The notes: generated from the letters alone by a model not told the origin. Counted from the stretch's first letter, positions 35,589-45,138 are shown. The stretch is DNA of 64,000 bases from Alcanivorax sp. DSM 26293 (GCF_900107995.1 NZ_FNUM01000005.1:237539-301538); one strand, 5' to 3'. Numbers and translations: made by a program.

Positions 35589-35989
35589 GGATGTGGTACA
35601 AGCTGTGTGTGGTAAAGGGGAGCGGAGTCTAGCACGATGAGGGAGGGCTCGTATCTGCCTGAAAGGCTTGATAAACCCTACCTTTCGGCTGGACTTTGGC
35701 CATCCGAATGACTAGAGTTGGCGCCCATATATGCAGTGGGGCAATTTGCCGCACCTGTGGCTATCCGGCGAAATTGATCATGCTGATTTCTAGCTGTTTG
35801 ATTTTATTGGATTTTGCCACCCGTATGATCCCTATTGGTGGCCGCCCCCTTGGTCGCTGAGGTCTGCGGGTCAAGGCGTTGGCTGCGGCTCCACCGCATC
35901 ATCCTGAAACTTCGCTTTCCAGGTGCCGGTGACGGCAAAGAACAAGCGTGCCCTACGAGGCCATGCTGGGGAAAACAGGGAGCAAACGC
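35589..35989 (+). promoter_or_regulatory. Intergenic region upstream of coxB
   Basis: A 401-base gap. A near-consensus -10 TATGAT lies at 35824-35829; the best -35-like hexamer, TTGATT at 35798-35803, is 20 bases upstream, which is longer than ideal. I see no gene and no clear operator. Confidence 0.3.
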
Positions 35990-37198
35990 ATGCAGTCAAC
36001 TCTGTTCCACCGCGCGGCGGCGGGTCTGACGTCACTGATGATCAGTGGTATGACCTTCGCCAGCGACTGGACCGAACGTTCCGACCTCGACCTGCGACCG
36101 GGGGTGACCCAGGTCAGTCAGGATATTCAAGATCTTCACACCACCGTGCTCTGGATTGTGACCGTTATTGGTCTGCTGGTGTTTGGCCTGATCGTGTATT
36201 CCATGATCCGCCATCGCCGCGCCAAGAACCCCAATCCGGCCACCTTCCATGAGAATGTCTTTCTGGAAGTCCTCTGGACCGTGATTCCCTTCGTGATTCT
36301 GATCGCCATGGCGGTGCCTGCCACCCGGGTTCTGGTGCAGATCGACGACAGCGCAGAATCGGAACTGACGGTGAAGGTGACCGGCTACCGCTGGAAGTGG
36401 AGCTACGAGTACCTGACCTACGAAGACGACAACGACATTGGTGTGTCTTTCTTCTCCAACCTGGCGACTCCCCCGGAGCAGTACAACAACCCGGTGCTGT
36501 CCGGTGGTCTGTTCCCCTATGGCACCGCCAAAGAGCTGGTCGGCAAGGAAGCTCCCGAGAAAGATCACAACTACCAGCTGGAAGTGGATAACAAGCTGGT
36601 CATTCCGTCCGGCCAGAAAGTTCGCTTCCTGGTAACCTCCGACGACGTGATCCACTCTTTCTGGATCCCCGATTTCGGTGGCAAGAAAGACGCTATTCCC
36701 GGTTTCGTCAATGAAATGTGGGCCAAGGTTCCGGAAGGCAAGGAAGGCACTTACTACGGTCAGTGCGCCGAGCTTTGCGGCAAGAACCACGCTTTCATGC
36801 CGATCGCAGTGGAAGTGGTCAGCCAGGACGAATTCAAGACCTGGATTGCCGAAGAGAAAGAGAAAGCCGCCTCCGGCCCTGACCTGACCCCGTTCAGCGG
36901 TCTGGATCAGGCCATGGAAGAAGGCAAGCAGGTCTATGCCAGCGCCTGTGCACTGTGCCACGGCGCCAATGGTGAAGGTGGTATCGGTCTGCCGTTTGCG
37001 GGTACCGATTTCTCCACCAAGCCGGAGTACCTGAACGAACACATCGATGTGCTGGTTAATGGCCGTGCTGCCATGCCTGCATTCAAGGCTCAGCTGACTC
37101 CGCGCCAGATTGCCGCGGTAGTGACCTACGAGCGTAACGCATTCGGCAACGACACCGGCGACCTGATCCAGCCCGCCGACGTTAACGACCACGAATAA
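35990..37198 (+). CDS. coxB: Cytochrome c oxidase subunit II fused to cytochrome c domain
   Basis: A 402-residue protein: signal peptide (1-25), two membrane helices (about 52-73 and 91-112), the CuA cupredoxin domain, and a C-terminal cytochrome c domain. CuA ligands are H222, C259, E261, C263, H267 and M270 (CAELCGKNHAFM). The heme c site is CALCH at 320-324 with axial Met in AAMPAF (M362). It accepts electrons in the periplasm and passes them to subunit I. ATG 35990 follows AGGGAG and begins the signal peptide; the frame to 35948 is extra. First gene of coxBA-ctaG-coxC. Confidence 0.97.
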   Translation: MQSTLFHRAAAGLTSLMISGMTFASDWTERSDLDLRPGVTQVSQDIQDLHTTVLWIVTVIGLLVFGLIVYSMIRHRRAKNPNPATFHENVFLEVLWTVIPFVILIAMAVPATRVLVQIDDSAESELTVKVTGYRWKWSYEYLTYEDDNDIGVSFFSNLATPPEQYNNPVLSGGLFPYGTAKELVGKEAPEKDHNYQLEVDNKLVIPSGQKVRFLVTSDDVIHSFWIPDFGGKKDAIPGFVNEMWAKVPEGKEGTYYGQCAELCGKNHAFMPIAVEVVSQDEFKTWIAEEKEKAASGPDLTPFSGLDQAMEEGKQVYASACALCHGANGEGGIGLPFAGTDFSTKPEYLNEHIDVLVNGRAAMPAFKAQLTPRQIAAVVTYERNAFGNDTGDLIQPADVNDHE

Positions 37199-37212
37199 GG
37201 GAGGGGATAGCA

Positions 37213-38820
37213 ATGTCTACTGCAGCTGCAACCCATGATGATCACCACGATCATCACCACGCCCCGACCGGCCTGAAACGTTGGCTGTTCAGCACCAACC
37301 ACAAAGATATCGGTACTCTGTACCTGTGGTTCAGCTTCGCCATGTTCCTCGCTGGCGGCTTCATGGCCATGGTGATCCGTGCCGAGCTCCTCGAGCCCGG
37401 CATGCAGTTTGTCGATCCGGAATTCTTCAACCAGATGACCACCGTACACGGCCTGGTCATGGTGTTTGGTGCGGTAATGCCCGCCACGGTTGGCCTGGCC
37501 AACTGGATGATTCCCTTGATGATTGGTGCGCCGGATATGGCGCTGCCGCGGATGAATAACTGGTCCTTCTGGATCCTGCCTTTCGCCTTCGCGATCCTGA
37601 TCGGTTCCGTGATCATGAGTGCCTTCGGTGATGGCAACCCCAGTGCGCCGAACTTCGGTTGGACTTTCTACGCTCCGCTGTCCACCAAATATGGCCCGGA
37701 CTCCACGGACCTGTTCATCCTGTCCGTCCACATGATGGGTATCTCTTCCATCATGGGTGCCATCAACGTGGTCGTTACCGTCTTCAACATGCGTGCCCCC
37801 GGCATGACCCTGATGAAGATGCCGCTGTTCGTCTGGACCTGGTTGATCACCGCCTTCCTGCTGATCGCGGTTATCCCGGTACTGGCCGGTGCAGTCACCA
37901 TGATGCTGACTGACCGTCACTTCGGCACCAGCTTCTTTGATGCCGCCGGTGGTGGTGATCCGGTCCTGTTCCAGCACATCTTCTGGTTCTTCGGGCACCC
38001 CGAGGTGTACATCATGATCCTGCCGAGCTTCGGTATCGTGTCAGCGATCATCCCGGCCTTTGCCCGCAAGCCGCTGTTCGGTTACGCCTCCATGGTGTAT
38101 GCGACCGCGTCCATTGCGCTGCTGTCCTTCGTGGTCTGGGCCCACCATATGTTCACCGTGGGCATGCCGCTGGCCGGCACCCTGTTCTTCATGTACATGA
38201 CCATGCTGATCTCCGTTCCCACCGGTGTGAAGGTGTTCAACTGGGTGGCCACCATGTGGCGCGGCTCCATGAGCTTCGAGCTGCCGATGAAGTGGGCCAT
38301 CGCCTTTGTGGTGCTGTTTACCTGTGGCGGTCTGTCCGGCCTGATGCTGGCGATCACTCCGGTGGACTTCCAGTACCATGACACCTACTTCGTGGTGGCG
38401 CATTTCCACTATGTACTGGTGACCGGTGCGATCTTCTCCATCTTCGCTGCTGCCTACTACTGGCTGCCGAAGTGGTCCGGCGTGATGCCCAACAAGACCC
38501 TGGGTGAGCTGCACTTCTGGAACTCCCTGATTTCCGCCAACCTGCTGTTCTTCCCCATGCACTTCGTGGGTCTGGCCGGCATGCCGCGTCGTTACGCTGA
38601 CTACGCGCTGCAGTTTGCGGACTACAACTTCTGGATTTCCATTGGTGGCTTCTGGTTCGGTCTGTCCCAGCTGCTGTTCCTTGCGGTCGCCGTGCTGTGC
38701 GCCATGAAGAAAGGCGAGAAAGCCCCGGCCAAGCCGTGGGATGGGGCCGAGGGTCTGGAATGGGAAGTGCCGTCTCCGGCGCCGTTCCACACCTACGACA
38801 CCCCGCCGGTGGTCAAGTAA
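37213..38820 (+). CDS. coxA: Cytochrome c oxidase subunit I
   Basis: A 535-residue heme-copper oxidase subunit with 12 membrane helices. Signature stretches: FSTNHKDIGTLYLWF at the start, TTVHGLVMVF with a heme a ligand, FWFFGHPEVYIMILPSFG with the CuB His-Tyr pair, VWAHHMFTVG with two CuB histidines, and HDTYFVVAHFHYVLVTGA with the heme ligands. All metal ligands are present. It begins 14 bases after coxB. The His-rich N-terminus (DDHHDHHHA) may help bind copper. Confidence 0.98.
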   Translation: MSTAAATHDDHHDHHHAPTGLKRWLFSTNHKDIGTLYLWFSFAMFLAGGFMAMVIRAELLEPGMQFVDPEFFNQMTTVHGLVMVFGAVMPATVGLANWMIPLMIGAPDMALPRMNNWSFWILPFAFAILIGSVIMSAFGDGNPSAPNFGWTFYAPLSTKYGPDSTDLFILSVHMMGISSIMGAINVVVTVFNMRAPGMTLMKMPLFVWTWLITAFLLIAVIPVLAGAVTMMLTDRHFGTSFFDAAGGGDPVLFQHIFWFFGHPEVYIMILPSFGIVSAIIPAFARKPLFGYASMVYATASIALLSFVVWAHHMFTVGMPLAGTLFFMYMTMLISVPTGVKVFNWVATMWRGSMSFELPMKWAIAFVVLFTCGGLSGLMLAITPVDFQYHDTYFVVAHFHYVLVTGAIFSIFAAAYYWLPKWSGVMPNKTLGELHFWNSLISANLLFFPMHFVGLAGMPRRYADYALQFADYNFWISIGGFWFGLSQLLFLAVAVLCAMKKGEKAPAKPWDGAEGLEWEVPSPAPFHTYDTPPVVK

Positions 38821-38849
38821 GTCCCGGATAACGGACAGGAGCGGGCACC

Positions 38850-39425
38850 ATGAGTGAAAAACAGCTCAGCGTGGAAGAACGCAACCAGCGTACGCTGAAG
38901 AAGCTGTTGATCTGGGCGGTAGCCATGTTCGGCTTCGCCTTTCTCATGGTGCCGTTCTATAACGTTATTTGTGACATCACCGGTCTCAACGGCAAAACAT
39001 CCAGTACGGCAGCCACCGATGTTCCCGAACAGGTGGTGGCTGACCGTACCGTGACCGTGGAATTCATTACCCAGAAAGGCGATGGTCTCACAGGAGAATT
39101 CACCTCCGAGACCAAGCGGGTCAAGGTACATCCGGGGGAAATCACCCTGGTGCATTTTTACGCCAGCAACCCGACATCAAAGGACATGATTACCCAGAGC
39201 ATCCCTTCCGTGTCACCGGGGGAAGCTGCGCGCTACCTGCACAAGACCCAGTGTTTCTGCTTTGATCAGCAGACCCTGGCGGCTGGAGAGCGCAAGGACA
39301 TGCCGATGATTTTCTATCTGGACCCGGAAATTCCCGGTCACATTAATCAATTCACTCTGTCCTATACGATCTTCGATGTGACAGAGCGGGTCGCCGGTAA
39401 AAATAACAGCGTGGCTGTGAACTGA
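38850..39425 (+). CDS. ctaG: Cytochrome c oxidase assembly protein CtaG (Cox11)
   Basis: A 191-residue protein with one membrane helix (about 20-40) and a periplasmic immunoglobulin-like domain. The copper-binding CFCF motif is in KTQCFCFDQQTL. It delivers Cu(I) to the CuB centre of subunit I. Typical YNVICDITGLNGKT follows the helix. It lies between coxA and coxC, the standard position, with 29-base gaps on both sides. Confidence 0.96.
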   Translation: MSEKQLSVEERNQRTLKKLLIWAVAMFGFAFLMVPFYNVICDITGLNGKTSSTAATDVPEQVVADRTVTVEFITQKGDGLTGEFTSETKRVKVHPGEITLVHFYASNPTSKDMITQSIPSVSPGEAARYLHKTQCFCFDQQTLAAGERKDMPMIFYLDPEIPGHINQFTLSYTIFDVTERVAGKNNSVAVN

Positions 39426-39454
39426 TAACAGCCGGTTGTAGAGGAGATTTTCGA

Positions 39455-40333
39455 ATGGCTACTGAAAAGTATTACGTTCCCGAGAGCAGCCCGTGGCCGC
39501 TGACCGCGTCCATCGGCCTGTTCATGACCGCCATTGGCGGTGCCAAGTTCATTCAGCAGAGCACCATGGATACCATGGAGCCGAACTTCTTCGGCAAGCC
39601 GCTGTTCTTCATTGGTCTGGCCTGGTTGCTGCTGGTGATTGCCGCCTGGTGGCGCGACACCATCAAGGAATCCGTGGGCGGTCTGCACAGCAACCAGCTG
39701 GGCGGGTCCTATCGCCAGGGCATGCTGTGGTTCATCTTTTCCGAGGTGATGTTCTTTGCCGCCTTCTTTGGCGCCATGTTCTACACCCGCTGGTTGATCA
39801 TTCCGTGGCTGTCCGGTGAAGGCTCCAACGCCATGACCCACGAACTGCTGTGGCCGGGTTTCCAGGCCATGTGGCCGCTGACTGTGACCCCGGACGGTAC
39901 CACCACCACGCCCATGGGGGCCTGGGGTCTGCCGGCCATCAACACCGCCATCCTGCTGGTCAGCTCCATTACCCTGACCATTGCCCACCACGCTCTGCTG
40001 GAAAACCAGCGTGGCAAGCTGATCATCTTCCAGGCCATCACTGTGGTACTGGGTGTCATCTTCCTGGGTCTGCAGGGCCTGGAATATGTGCACGCCTATG
40101 ACATGGGTCTGACGCTGGATGCAGGCATCTACGGCAGCCTGTTCTTCCTGCTCACCGGCTTCCACGGTGCCCACGTGACCATCGGGACCATCTTCCTGTT
40201 TATCACTCTGATCCGTGTTATCAAGGGTCACTTCAGCCCGGATAACTGCTTTGCCTGGGAAGCGGGTGCCTGGTACTGGCACTTTGTGGACGTGGTCTGG
40301 CTGTTCCTGTTCGTGACCGTTTACTGGTTGTAA
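39455..40333 (+). CDS. coxC: Cytochrome c oxidase subunit III
   Basis: A 292-residue polytopic subunit with seven membrane helices: GMLWFIFSEVMFFAAFFGAM, HHALLENQRGKLIIFQ, GLQGLEYVHAYDMGLTLDAG and HFVDVVWLFLFVTVYWL are the family landmarks. It stabilises subunit I and the proton-uptake path. GAGGAG lies just ahead of ATG 39455. Last gene of the operon, closed by a strong terminator. Confidence 0.97.
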   Translation: MATEKYYVPESSPWPLTASIGLFMTAIGGAKFIQQSTMDTMEPNFFGKPLFFIGLAWLLLVIAAWWRDTIKESVGGLHSNQLGGSYRQGMLWFIFSEVMFFAAFFGAMFYTRWLIIPWLSGEGSNAMTHELLWPGFQAMWPLTVTPDGTTTTPMGAWGLPAINTAILLVSSITLTIAHHALLENQRGKLIIFQAITVVLGVIFLGLQGLEYVHAYDMGLTLDAGIYGSLFFLLTGFHGAHVTIGTIFLFITLIRVIKGHFSPDNCFAWEAGAWYWHFVDVVWLFLFVTVYWL

Positions 40334-40369
40334 GCAGGCGGCAGCACGCTTCACGCTGCAGGCAACACC

Positions 40370-40407
40370 AAAAAAGCCGCGCTCCGAGAGGAGCGCGGCT
40401 TTTTTTG
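40370..40407. terminator. Strong bidirectional terminator
   Basis: A perfect 10-bp stem GCCGCGCTCC/GGAGCGCGGC (40376-40385 with 40390-40399), loop GAGA, with AAAAA before and TTTTTTT after, so both strands have a T-run. It ends the cox operon. Confidence 0.96.
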
Positions 40408-40500
40408 TTTTGATCTGCATGGTGTGAGCAACGCCCCGGCGAAGGGCCGTTATCGAGGCGCCATTGTGAATGGCGTTGGAAAGAGAGTAGAGATGACCGC

Positions 40501-40581
40501 GTTGGAGCCTTGCTTGCAAGGCGAAAGGCTATCCTTTTTCACAAAGCCAGCCAAGACTCGCCTTGCAAGCAAGGCTCCAAC
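40501..40581. repeat. Perfect 24-base inverted repeat
   Basis: Arms 40501-40524 and 40558-40581 are exact reverse complements (GTTGGAGCCTTGCTTGCAAG plus GCGA), with a 33-base interior. It lies between the cox terminator and the carboxylesterase stop. A degenerate relative is at 57735-57808. Confidence 0.85.
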
Positions 40582-40593
40582 AGAAAGGGAAGA

Positions 40594-41253
40594 TCAGTCT
40601 GAGAGTACGCGGCTCAGCCACTGCCCGATATCGCGGATCTGTTCCAGGCAGACCATGTGCTCCATGGGATAGGTCAGGTATTCCGGCGCGAAGCCCATAG
40701 TGGTCAAGGTGTCTGCGGCGCGACGACCCAGCACTTCCGGGACCATCGGGTCCTGGCTGCCGTGGCAGATCATGACGGGCAGGGACGCATTGGCAGCAGA
40801 CGGTGTGACCGGCATGGCCATATAGGTGGACAGGGTCAGCAGCCCGGCCAGCTTCTGCGGGTAGCGCAATGCAGCCTGGTAGGCAACGGCACCGCCCTGG
40901 GAGAAACCGGCGATGACGATCCGATGGGCGGGAATGCCGCGCTGGATTTCCCGTTCGATCAGAGCGTCTACGGCATCGGCGGACGCCAACACGCCGGCCT
41001 CGTCCACCTTGCGGTCGATATCCATGGCCAGAATGTCGTACCAGGCGGGCATTACCATGCCGCCGTTAACGGTGACGGGAATGTCCGGCGCATGGGGAAA
41101 GACAAAGCGTACCGGCAATCCAGCGGGCAACTGCAACTCCGGCACGATGGGCTCGAAATCGTGGCCACTGGCCCCAAGGCCATGCAGCCAGATCACGGTA
41201 GCCGTGGCGTCGCCGGCCGGCTCGATTTCCACACACTTCAACAGTTCGCTCAT
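40594..41253 (-). CDS. Carboxylesterase/phospholipase-family alpha/beta hydrolase
   Basis: A 219-residue cytoplasmic alpha/beta hydrolase of the acyl-protein-thioesterase/carboxylesterase II type. The oxyanion block is VIWLHGLGASGHDF, the nucleophile is Ser in IAGFSQGGAVA, the acid is Asp in HGSQDPMV and the base is His in YPMEHMVCLEQI. The N-terminal HAPDIPVTVNGGMVMPAWYD is typical of this family. Substrate is a short-chain or lyso-lipid ester. Monocistronic between two inverted repeats. Confidence 0.92.
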   Translation of the reverse strand: MSELLKCVEIEPAGDATATVIWLHGLGASGHDFEPIVPELQLPAGLPVRFVFPHAPDIPVTVNGGMVMPAWYDILAMDIDRKVDEAGVLASADAVDALIEREIQRGIPAHRIVIAGFSQGGAVAYQAALRYPQKLAGLLTLSTYMAMPVTPSAANASLPVMICHGSQDPMVPEVLGRRAADTLTTMGFAPEYLTYPMEHMVCLEQIRDIGQWLSRVLSD

Positions 41254-41292
41254 GCTTTGTCCTTTGGGGTTTGTGCAGATGGGAAGGCAGTG

Positions 41293-41377
41293 GCGAGTGA
41301 CGAGTTGCGAGGAGCGAAAGGCAAACCCCGGCAGCCATCAAGGTTTTCGCTACTCGTCCCTCGCAACTCGCTCCTCG
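41293..41377. repeat. Inverted repeat with GCGAGTTGCGA-type arms
   Basis: The left arm 41293-41319 (GCGAGTGACGAGTTGCGAGG...) pairs imperfectly with the right arm 41345-41377 (TTTCGCTACTCGTCCCTCGC...). It is followed by TTTTTT at 41378 and directly borders the rapA stop. Related to the element at 30911-30987. Confidence 0.7.
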
Positions 41378-41381
41378 TTTT

Positions 41382-44288
41382 TTAGGCCCCGCCGGCCACA
41401 ATCACGCGCACGGCTTCCAGCTGACAGCGGGCTTCGCCGAGTACTTTTTCCAGCGCCTCAGTCTGGGCTTCCAGCGCCTGGATCTCCTCATCGCGCACCG
41501 CCGGGTTCTTGGCTTGCAGGGCTTTCAGACGGGCCAGTTCATGGGCCTGTTCCCGGCGCATTTTTTCCAGGGCATCGTCGATGGTGCCGCGGGCCTCTTC
41601 GACGGCGCGGGCTTCATCGGCCTTGAGCAGTTTGTCCAGCAGCGGTTTCTGGCTGCCGACAATCTTGCGGCTCAGTGGCTTGTCCATCTTGTGGCATTGC
41701 TGGCTCAGGCCCTCGTGGCTGATCGCCTGGCTGATGTTCTTGCCGTTGGCATCCAGCAAGTGGCGAATCACCGTGGTGGGCAGGAAGCGGTCCGCCTGCA
41801 GGTATTTGGGGGCCACCGCATCGATGGTGTAGATGGCCTCGATCAGCAGGGTGCCGGCATTGATCTTGGGGTTTTTGAGCAGACTCACGGCAGCCTTGCC
41901 ACGGTGTTCGGTAAGCAGCATGTCCAGGCTGCCGGTGACCATGGGATGCTCCCAGGTAAGGAACTGCATGTCATCCCGGGCCAGGGCGGTGGCTCGGTTG
42001 TCGGTCATGGTTACGCCTTCCTCCGGCAGCCCCGGGAAGGCATCGCGCATATGCGGGCCGGGTTTGAGGATCACGGCGGTGTCGGAATGATCTTCCTGAT
42101 CCACACCGTAGCGATCGAAGACCCGCTGCATGAAGGGCAGGGGGCTGTCGTTATCGGAGTCGGCGAGGGCCTGTTTCAGTTGTTCGGCCCGATCGTTGTC
42201 GAAGGAACTCAGCTCCAGCAACCGGTCGCGGCCGGTTTCCATCAGGGTATGCAGTTCATCGGCAATGGTGCGGGTCTCCGACACCAGGGCATCAATGGCG
42301 GTGTATTCCGGGTCGCCACACAGCAGCGGTTCCAGGGCATCGCGGCTACGCAGGTAGATGTCGTGGCCGGCCGGGTTGGTGTGCTCGAAGGCATTCATGC
42401 CTTCGTGGTACCAGCGGAACAGCACTTCCTGGGCGTGGGCCTCAAAGTAGGGCACATGGATCTGGATGTCTTCAGTCTGGCCGATACGGTCCAGCCGGCC
42501 GATGCGCTGTTCCAGCAGGTCCGGATTCAGCGGCAGGTCCAGCAGCACCAGATGGTGGGCAAACTGGAAGTTCCGGCCTTCGGAGCCGATCTCGGAACAG
42601 ATCAGCGCCTGGGCACCATCCACATCATCGGCGAAGAAGGCGGCAGCCCGGTCCCGCTCGATCAGGTCCATGTCCTCATGGAACATGGCCACGTTCATGC
42701 CCAGCTTGTAGTTGCAGTGGGCATGCAGATCGGTGGCGGTATGGCGGTTGGCACAGATCACCAGCACCTTGTCTTTGCGGTGTTCCTTGAAGAACTTTTC
42801 CAGCCAACTGACCCGAGGGTCCAGGGTGCACCAGCGGTCGTCGTGGAACAGGGTTTCCGGGTGCAGATGGCCTTCCCGTTCCTCGTCGCTGTCGTACTGG
42901 TATTCCTCCGGCAGCGGTAACGGAATGCCGTGCACGTGGCGGGTCGGGAAGCCGGCAATGTTATGACGGGTGTTGCGGAACATGACCCGGCCGGGGCCCG
43001 AGCGGTCCAGCAGTTCGGCCAGAATTGCCTCACGCTGGTCTTCACTGATGGTCATGTCCGGCAGCAGGCGGGCTGCCTCGGCCTTCAGGTCAGCGGACCA
43101 GCTGTCCTCGTCATGGAGCTTGCCGGCCAGGCTGGCGATTTCCTGGTAGTGGGTCTGTTCCTCGCGGAAGGCCTCCAGGCTGGGGTAGCGATCCGGGTCC
43201 AGCAGGCGCAGCCGCGCATAGTGGCTTTCCAGGCCGAGTTGTTCCGGGGTGGCGGTGAGCAGTAGCAGGCCATGGGCCTGGCGGGCAATGGTCTCTACCC
43301 GCTGGTAATCGTCGCTGGGGGCGTCTGGCGCCCATTCCAGGTGGTGGGCTTCGTCCACCACCAGCAGGTCCCAGTCGGCAGCCGCCAGCTGGTCGATATC
43401 GCACTCGGCGAGAAAATCAGTGCTGCACAGGATCAGCTGTTCACTGAGAAAGGGGTTGTCCCAGGTCTGCTCTACGGCCTCGTCGGTGTCATCGCCCCCG
43501 TCGTTTTCTGCGGCGGCTTTTTCCTCTTCGATAATCTGCGCCAGCATATCCTTGATGCTGGTTTGCGGCTGCAGCGCGTTAAGCCGCTCCGCATCGAAAA
43601 TGGAAAAGTGCAGATTGAAACGACGCACCATTTCCACAAACCACTGGTGCACCAGCGGTGAAGGCACCACCACCAGTACCCGCTTGGCACGGCCGCTGAG
43701 CAATTGCTGATGGAGAATCAGACCGGCTTCGATGGTCTTGCCCAGGCCCACTTCATCGGCGAGCAGTACCCGGGGAGCGAAGCGGTTGGCCACCTGGTCA
43801 GCAATGTAGAGCTGATGGCCGATCAGGTCGATGCGCGGGCCACGCAGGCCCTTGATGGTGGACTGCTGTTGTTGGCAGTGAGCGTTCAGCGCATCCACCC
43901 GCAGTTCGAACCAGCGGTTGGAGGACAGCTGGTTGGACAGCAGACGATCCAAGGCGGTAGTCAGGCGCAGTTTGTGGCCCAGGTGGGTTTCCGGCACCGG
44001 CTGCACGTCTTCTGGCTGGCCCAGTGGGTGGGCCATGTAGACCTTGAGCCCGTTGAGTTCGTTGACCTCGGTCACCACCAGCTCCAGCTCGTCGGCGGTG
44101 CGGATGGTATCGCCGGTGCTGAAGATGACCCGCGACAGGGGCGCGTTGTTGATGGCGTAGGTACGCTCCTCTTCTACCGCCGGGTAGCCCACGGTGACCA
44201 GTCGGTAATCCAATTCCTTGATGATGCCGAGGCCCAGTTCGGTTTCGGATTCGCTCAGCCAGCGCTGGCCGGGGGTAAAATCAGTCAT
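41382..44288 (-). CDS. rapA: RNA polymerase-associated ATPase RapA
   Basis: A 968-residue SWI2/SNF2 protein that recycles RNA polymerase. N-terminal Tudor-like domains (about 1-110: FTPGQRWLSESETELGLGII) are followed by the helicase core: Walker A LLADEVGLGKTIEAG near residue 173, DEAHHLEW near 290, and the C-terminal lobe with ICANRHTATDLH and LLEQRIGRLDRIGQ; a C-terminal coiled-coil (DEARAVEEARGTIDD onward) ends the protein. Length is that of E. coli RapA. ATG 44288 begins the conserved MTDFTPGQRW; the frame extends to 44393 over unconserved sequence. Confidence 0.96.
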   Translation of the reverse strand: MTDFTPGQRWLSESETELGLGIIKELDYRLVTVGYPAVEEERTYAINNAPLSRVIFSTGDTIRTADELELVVTEVNELNGLKVYMAHPLGQPEDVQPVPETHLGHKLRLTTALDRLLSNQLSSNRWFELRVDALNAHCQQQQSTIKGLRGPRIDLIGHQLYIADQVANRFAPRVLLADEVGLGKTIEAGLILHQQLLSGRAKRVLVVVPSPLVHQWFVEMVRRFNLHFSIFDAERLNALQPQTSIKDMLAQIIEEEKAAAENDGGDDTDEAVEQTWDNPFLSEQLILCSTDFLAECDIDQLAAADWDLLVVDEAHHLEWAPDAPSDDYQRVETIARQAHGLLLLTATPEQLGLESHYARLRLLDPDRYPSLEAFREEQTHYQEIASLAGKLHDEDSWSADLKAEAARLLPDMTISEDQREAILAELLDRSGPGRVMFRNTRHNIAGFPTRHVHGIPLPLPEEYQYDSDEEREGHLHPETLFHDDRWCTLDPRVSWLEKFFKEHRKDKVLVICANRHTATDLHAHCNYKLGMNVAMFHEDMDLIERDRAAAFFADDVDGAQALICSEIGSEGRNFQFAHHLVLLDLPLNPDLLEQRIGRLDRIGQTEDIQIHVPYFEAHAQEVLFRWYHEGMNAFEHTNPAGHDIYLRSRDALEPLLCGDPEYTAIDALVSETRTIADELHTLMETGRDRLLELSSFDNDRAEQLKQALADSDNDSPLPFMQRVFDRYGVDQEDHSDTAVILKPGPHMRDAFPGLPEEGVTMTDNRATALARDDMQFLTWEHPMVTGSLDMLLTEHRGKAAVSLLKNPKINAGTLLIEAIYTIDAVAPKYLQADRFLPTTVIRHLLDANGKNISQAISHEGLSQQCHKMDKPLSRKIVGSQKPLLDKLLKADEARAVEEARGTIDDALEKMRREQAHELARLKALQAKNPAVRDEEIQALEAQTEALEKVLGEARCQLEAVRVIVAGGA

Positions 44289-44352
44289 TATCACTGCCGG
44301 TTGATTCTCGGGGGGCGAATTATACGGGTTTGCGCCTGCCCCTTCGATGGGG

Positions 44353-45138
44353 TTATTGAATCTGCTTGCGAAACCAGCGTCGGGTGGCGTCATCGGCGGG
44401 GAAAAAGTGCTCGATACACAGCTCTTCCATCACCACATCCAGAGCGGTGCCGAAACTGGCCAGGGTGGAGAAACTGCGCAGGCGTTGCCCGGCCAGGTGG
44501 ATATCCAGAGCCAGCATGGGCTCGTTGCGGTCGCTCGGCGGGTCCCGGTGGAGCAGGGTCTCCACATCCGCTAGTGCTCCGAGGCGTTCCAGCAGGCGGG
44601 TCAGCGCCGGGGTCGGACGGGCTTGCTGGTCCCGATGCAGGCGCCGTAACAGAACGCTTGCCACTTCTTCCCAGTTGGCCAGAAAAGGCCGGTAACCCTG
44701 GGGGTGAAACACCAGCTCCACCACATTGGTGGTCTGCGGGAAGGGGCCACGCTCCTGCATCATCATGGCCATCAGCTGTTGCTGTGCCTGATTGGCCATC
44801 AACACGTTCCACTGGGCATCCAGCACCACGGCAGGGAAAGGATTGTGATTGACCAGCATGACCTCCAGCGCCTGGCGCACCGGTGCCATGGACTCGCTGT
44901 CCAGATCGGTTTCACTGAAGGCCGGGGCATAACCGGCGGACAGCAGCAGCCGATTGGTGTCCCGGCAGCTCAACTCCAGCTCCATGGCCAGACGTTTGAG
45001 CATCTGCGAGCTGGCCTGGCTACGGCCGGTCTCGATAAAACTCAGATGTCGACTGGAAACGTCCGCACGCAGAGCCAGATCCAGTTGGCTCAGGCGCCGT
45101 GTCTTGCGCAGTTCAGCGAGTATCTGTCCGGTCTGCAT
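44353..45138 (-). CDS. XRE-family transcriptional regulator with MmyB-like ligand domain
   Basis: A 261-residue regulator. Residues 5-60 form an XRE helix-turn-helix (LRKTRRLSQLDLALRADVSSRHLSFIETGRS, in parts), followed by the MmyB-type PAS-like domain (about 95-255) that binds a small ligand, often a fatty acid. ATG 45138 is preceded at 5 bases by AGGAG. It is divergent from the 128-residue membrane protein gene; two palindromes lie in the shared region (45204-45220, 45229-45244), so it may control that gene and itself. Confidence 0.9.
   Translation of the reverse strand: MQTGQILAELRKTRRLSQLDLALRADVSSRHLSFIETGRSQASSQMLKRLAMELELSCRDTNRLLLSAGYAPAFSETDLDSESMAPVRQALEVMLVNHNPFPAVVLDAQWNVLMANQAQQQLMAMMMQERGPFPQTTNVVELVFHPQGYRPFLANWEEVASVLLRRLHRDQQARPTPALTRLLERLGALADVETLLHRDPPSDRNEPMLALDIHLAGQRLRSFSTLASFGTALDVVMEELCIEHFFPADDATRRWFRKQIQ

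Noticed and set aside
35798..35829. Firm sigma-70 promoter for coxB
   Set aside because: TATGAT is good but the nearest -35-like hexamer is 20 bases away, so only a tentative note was kept.
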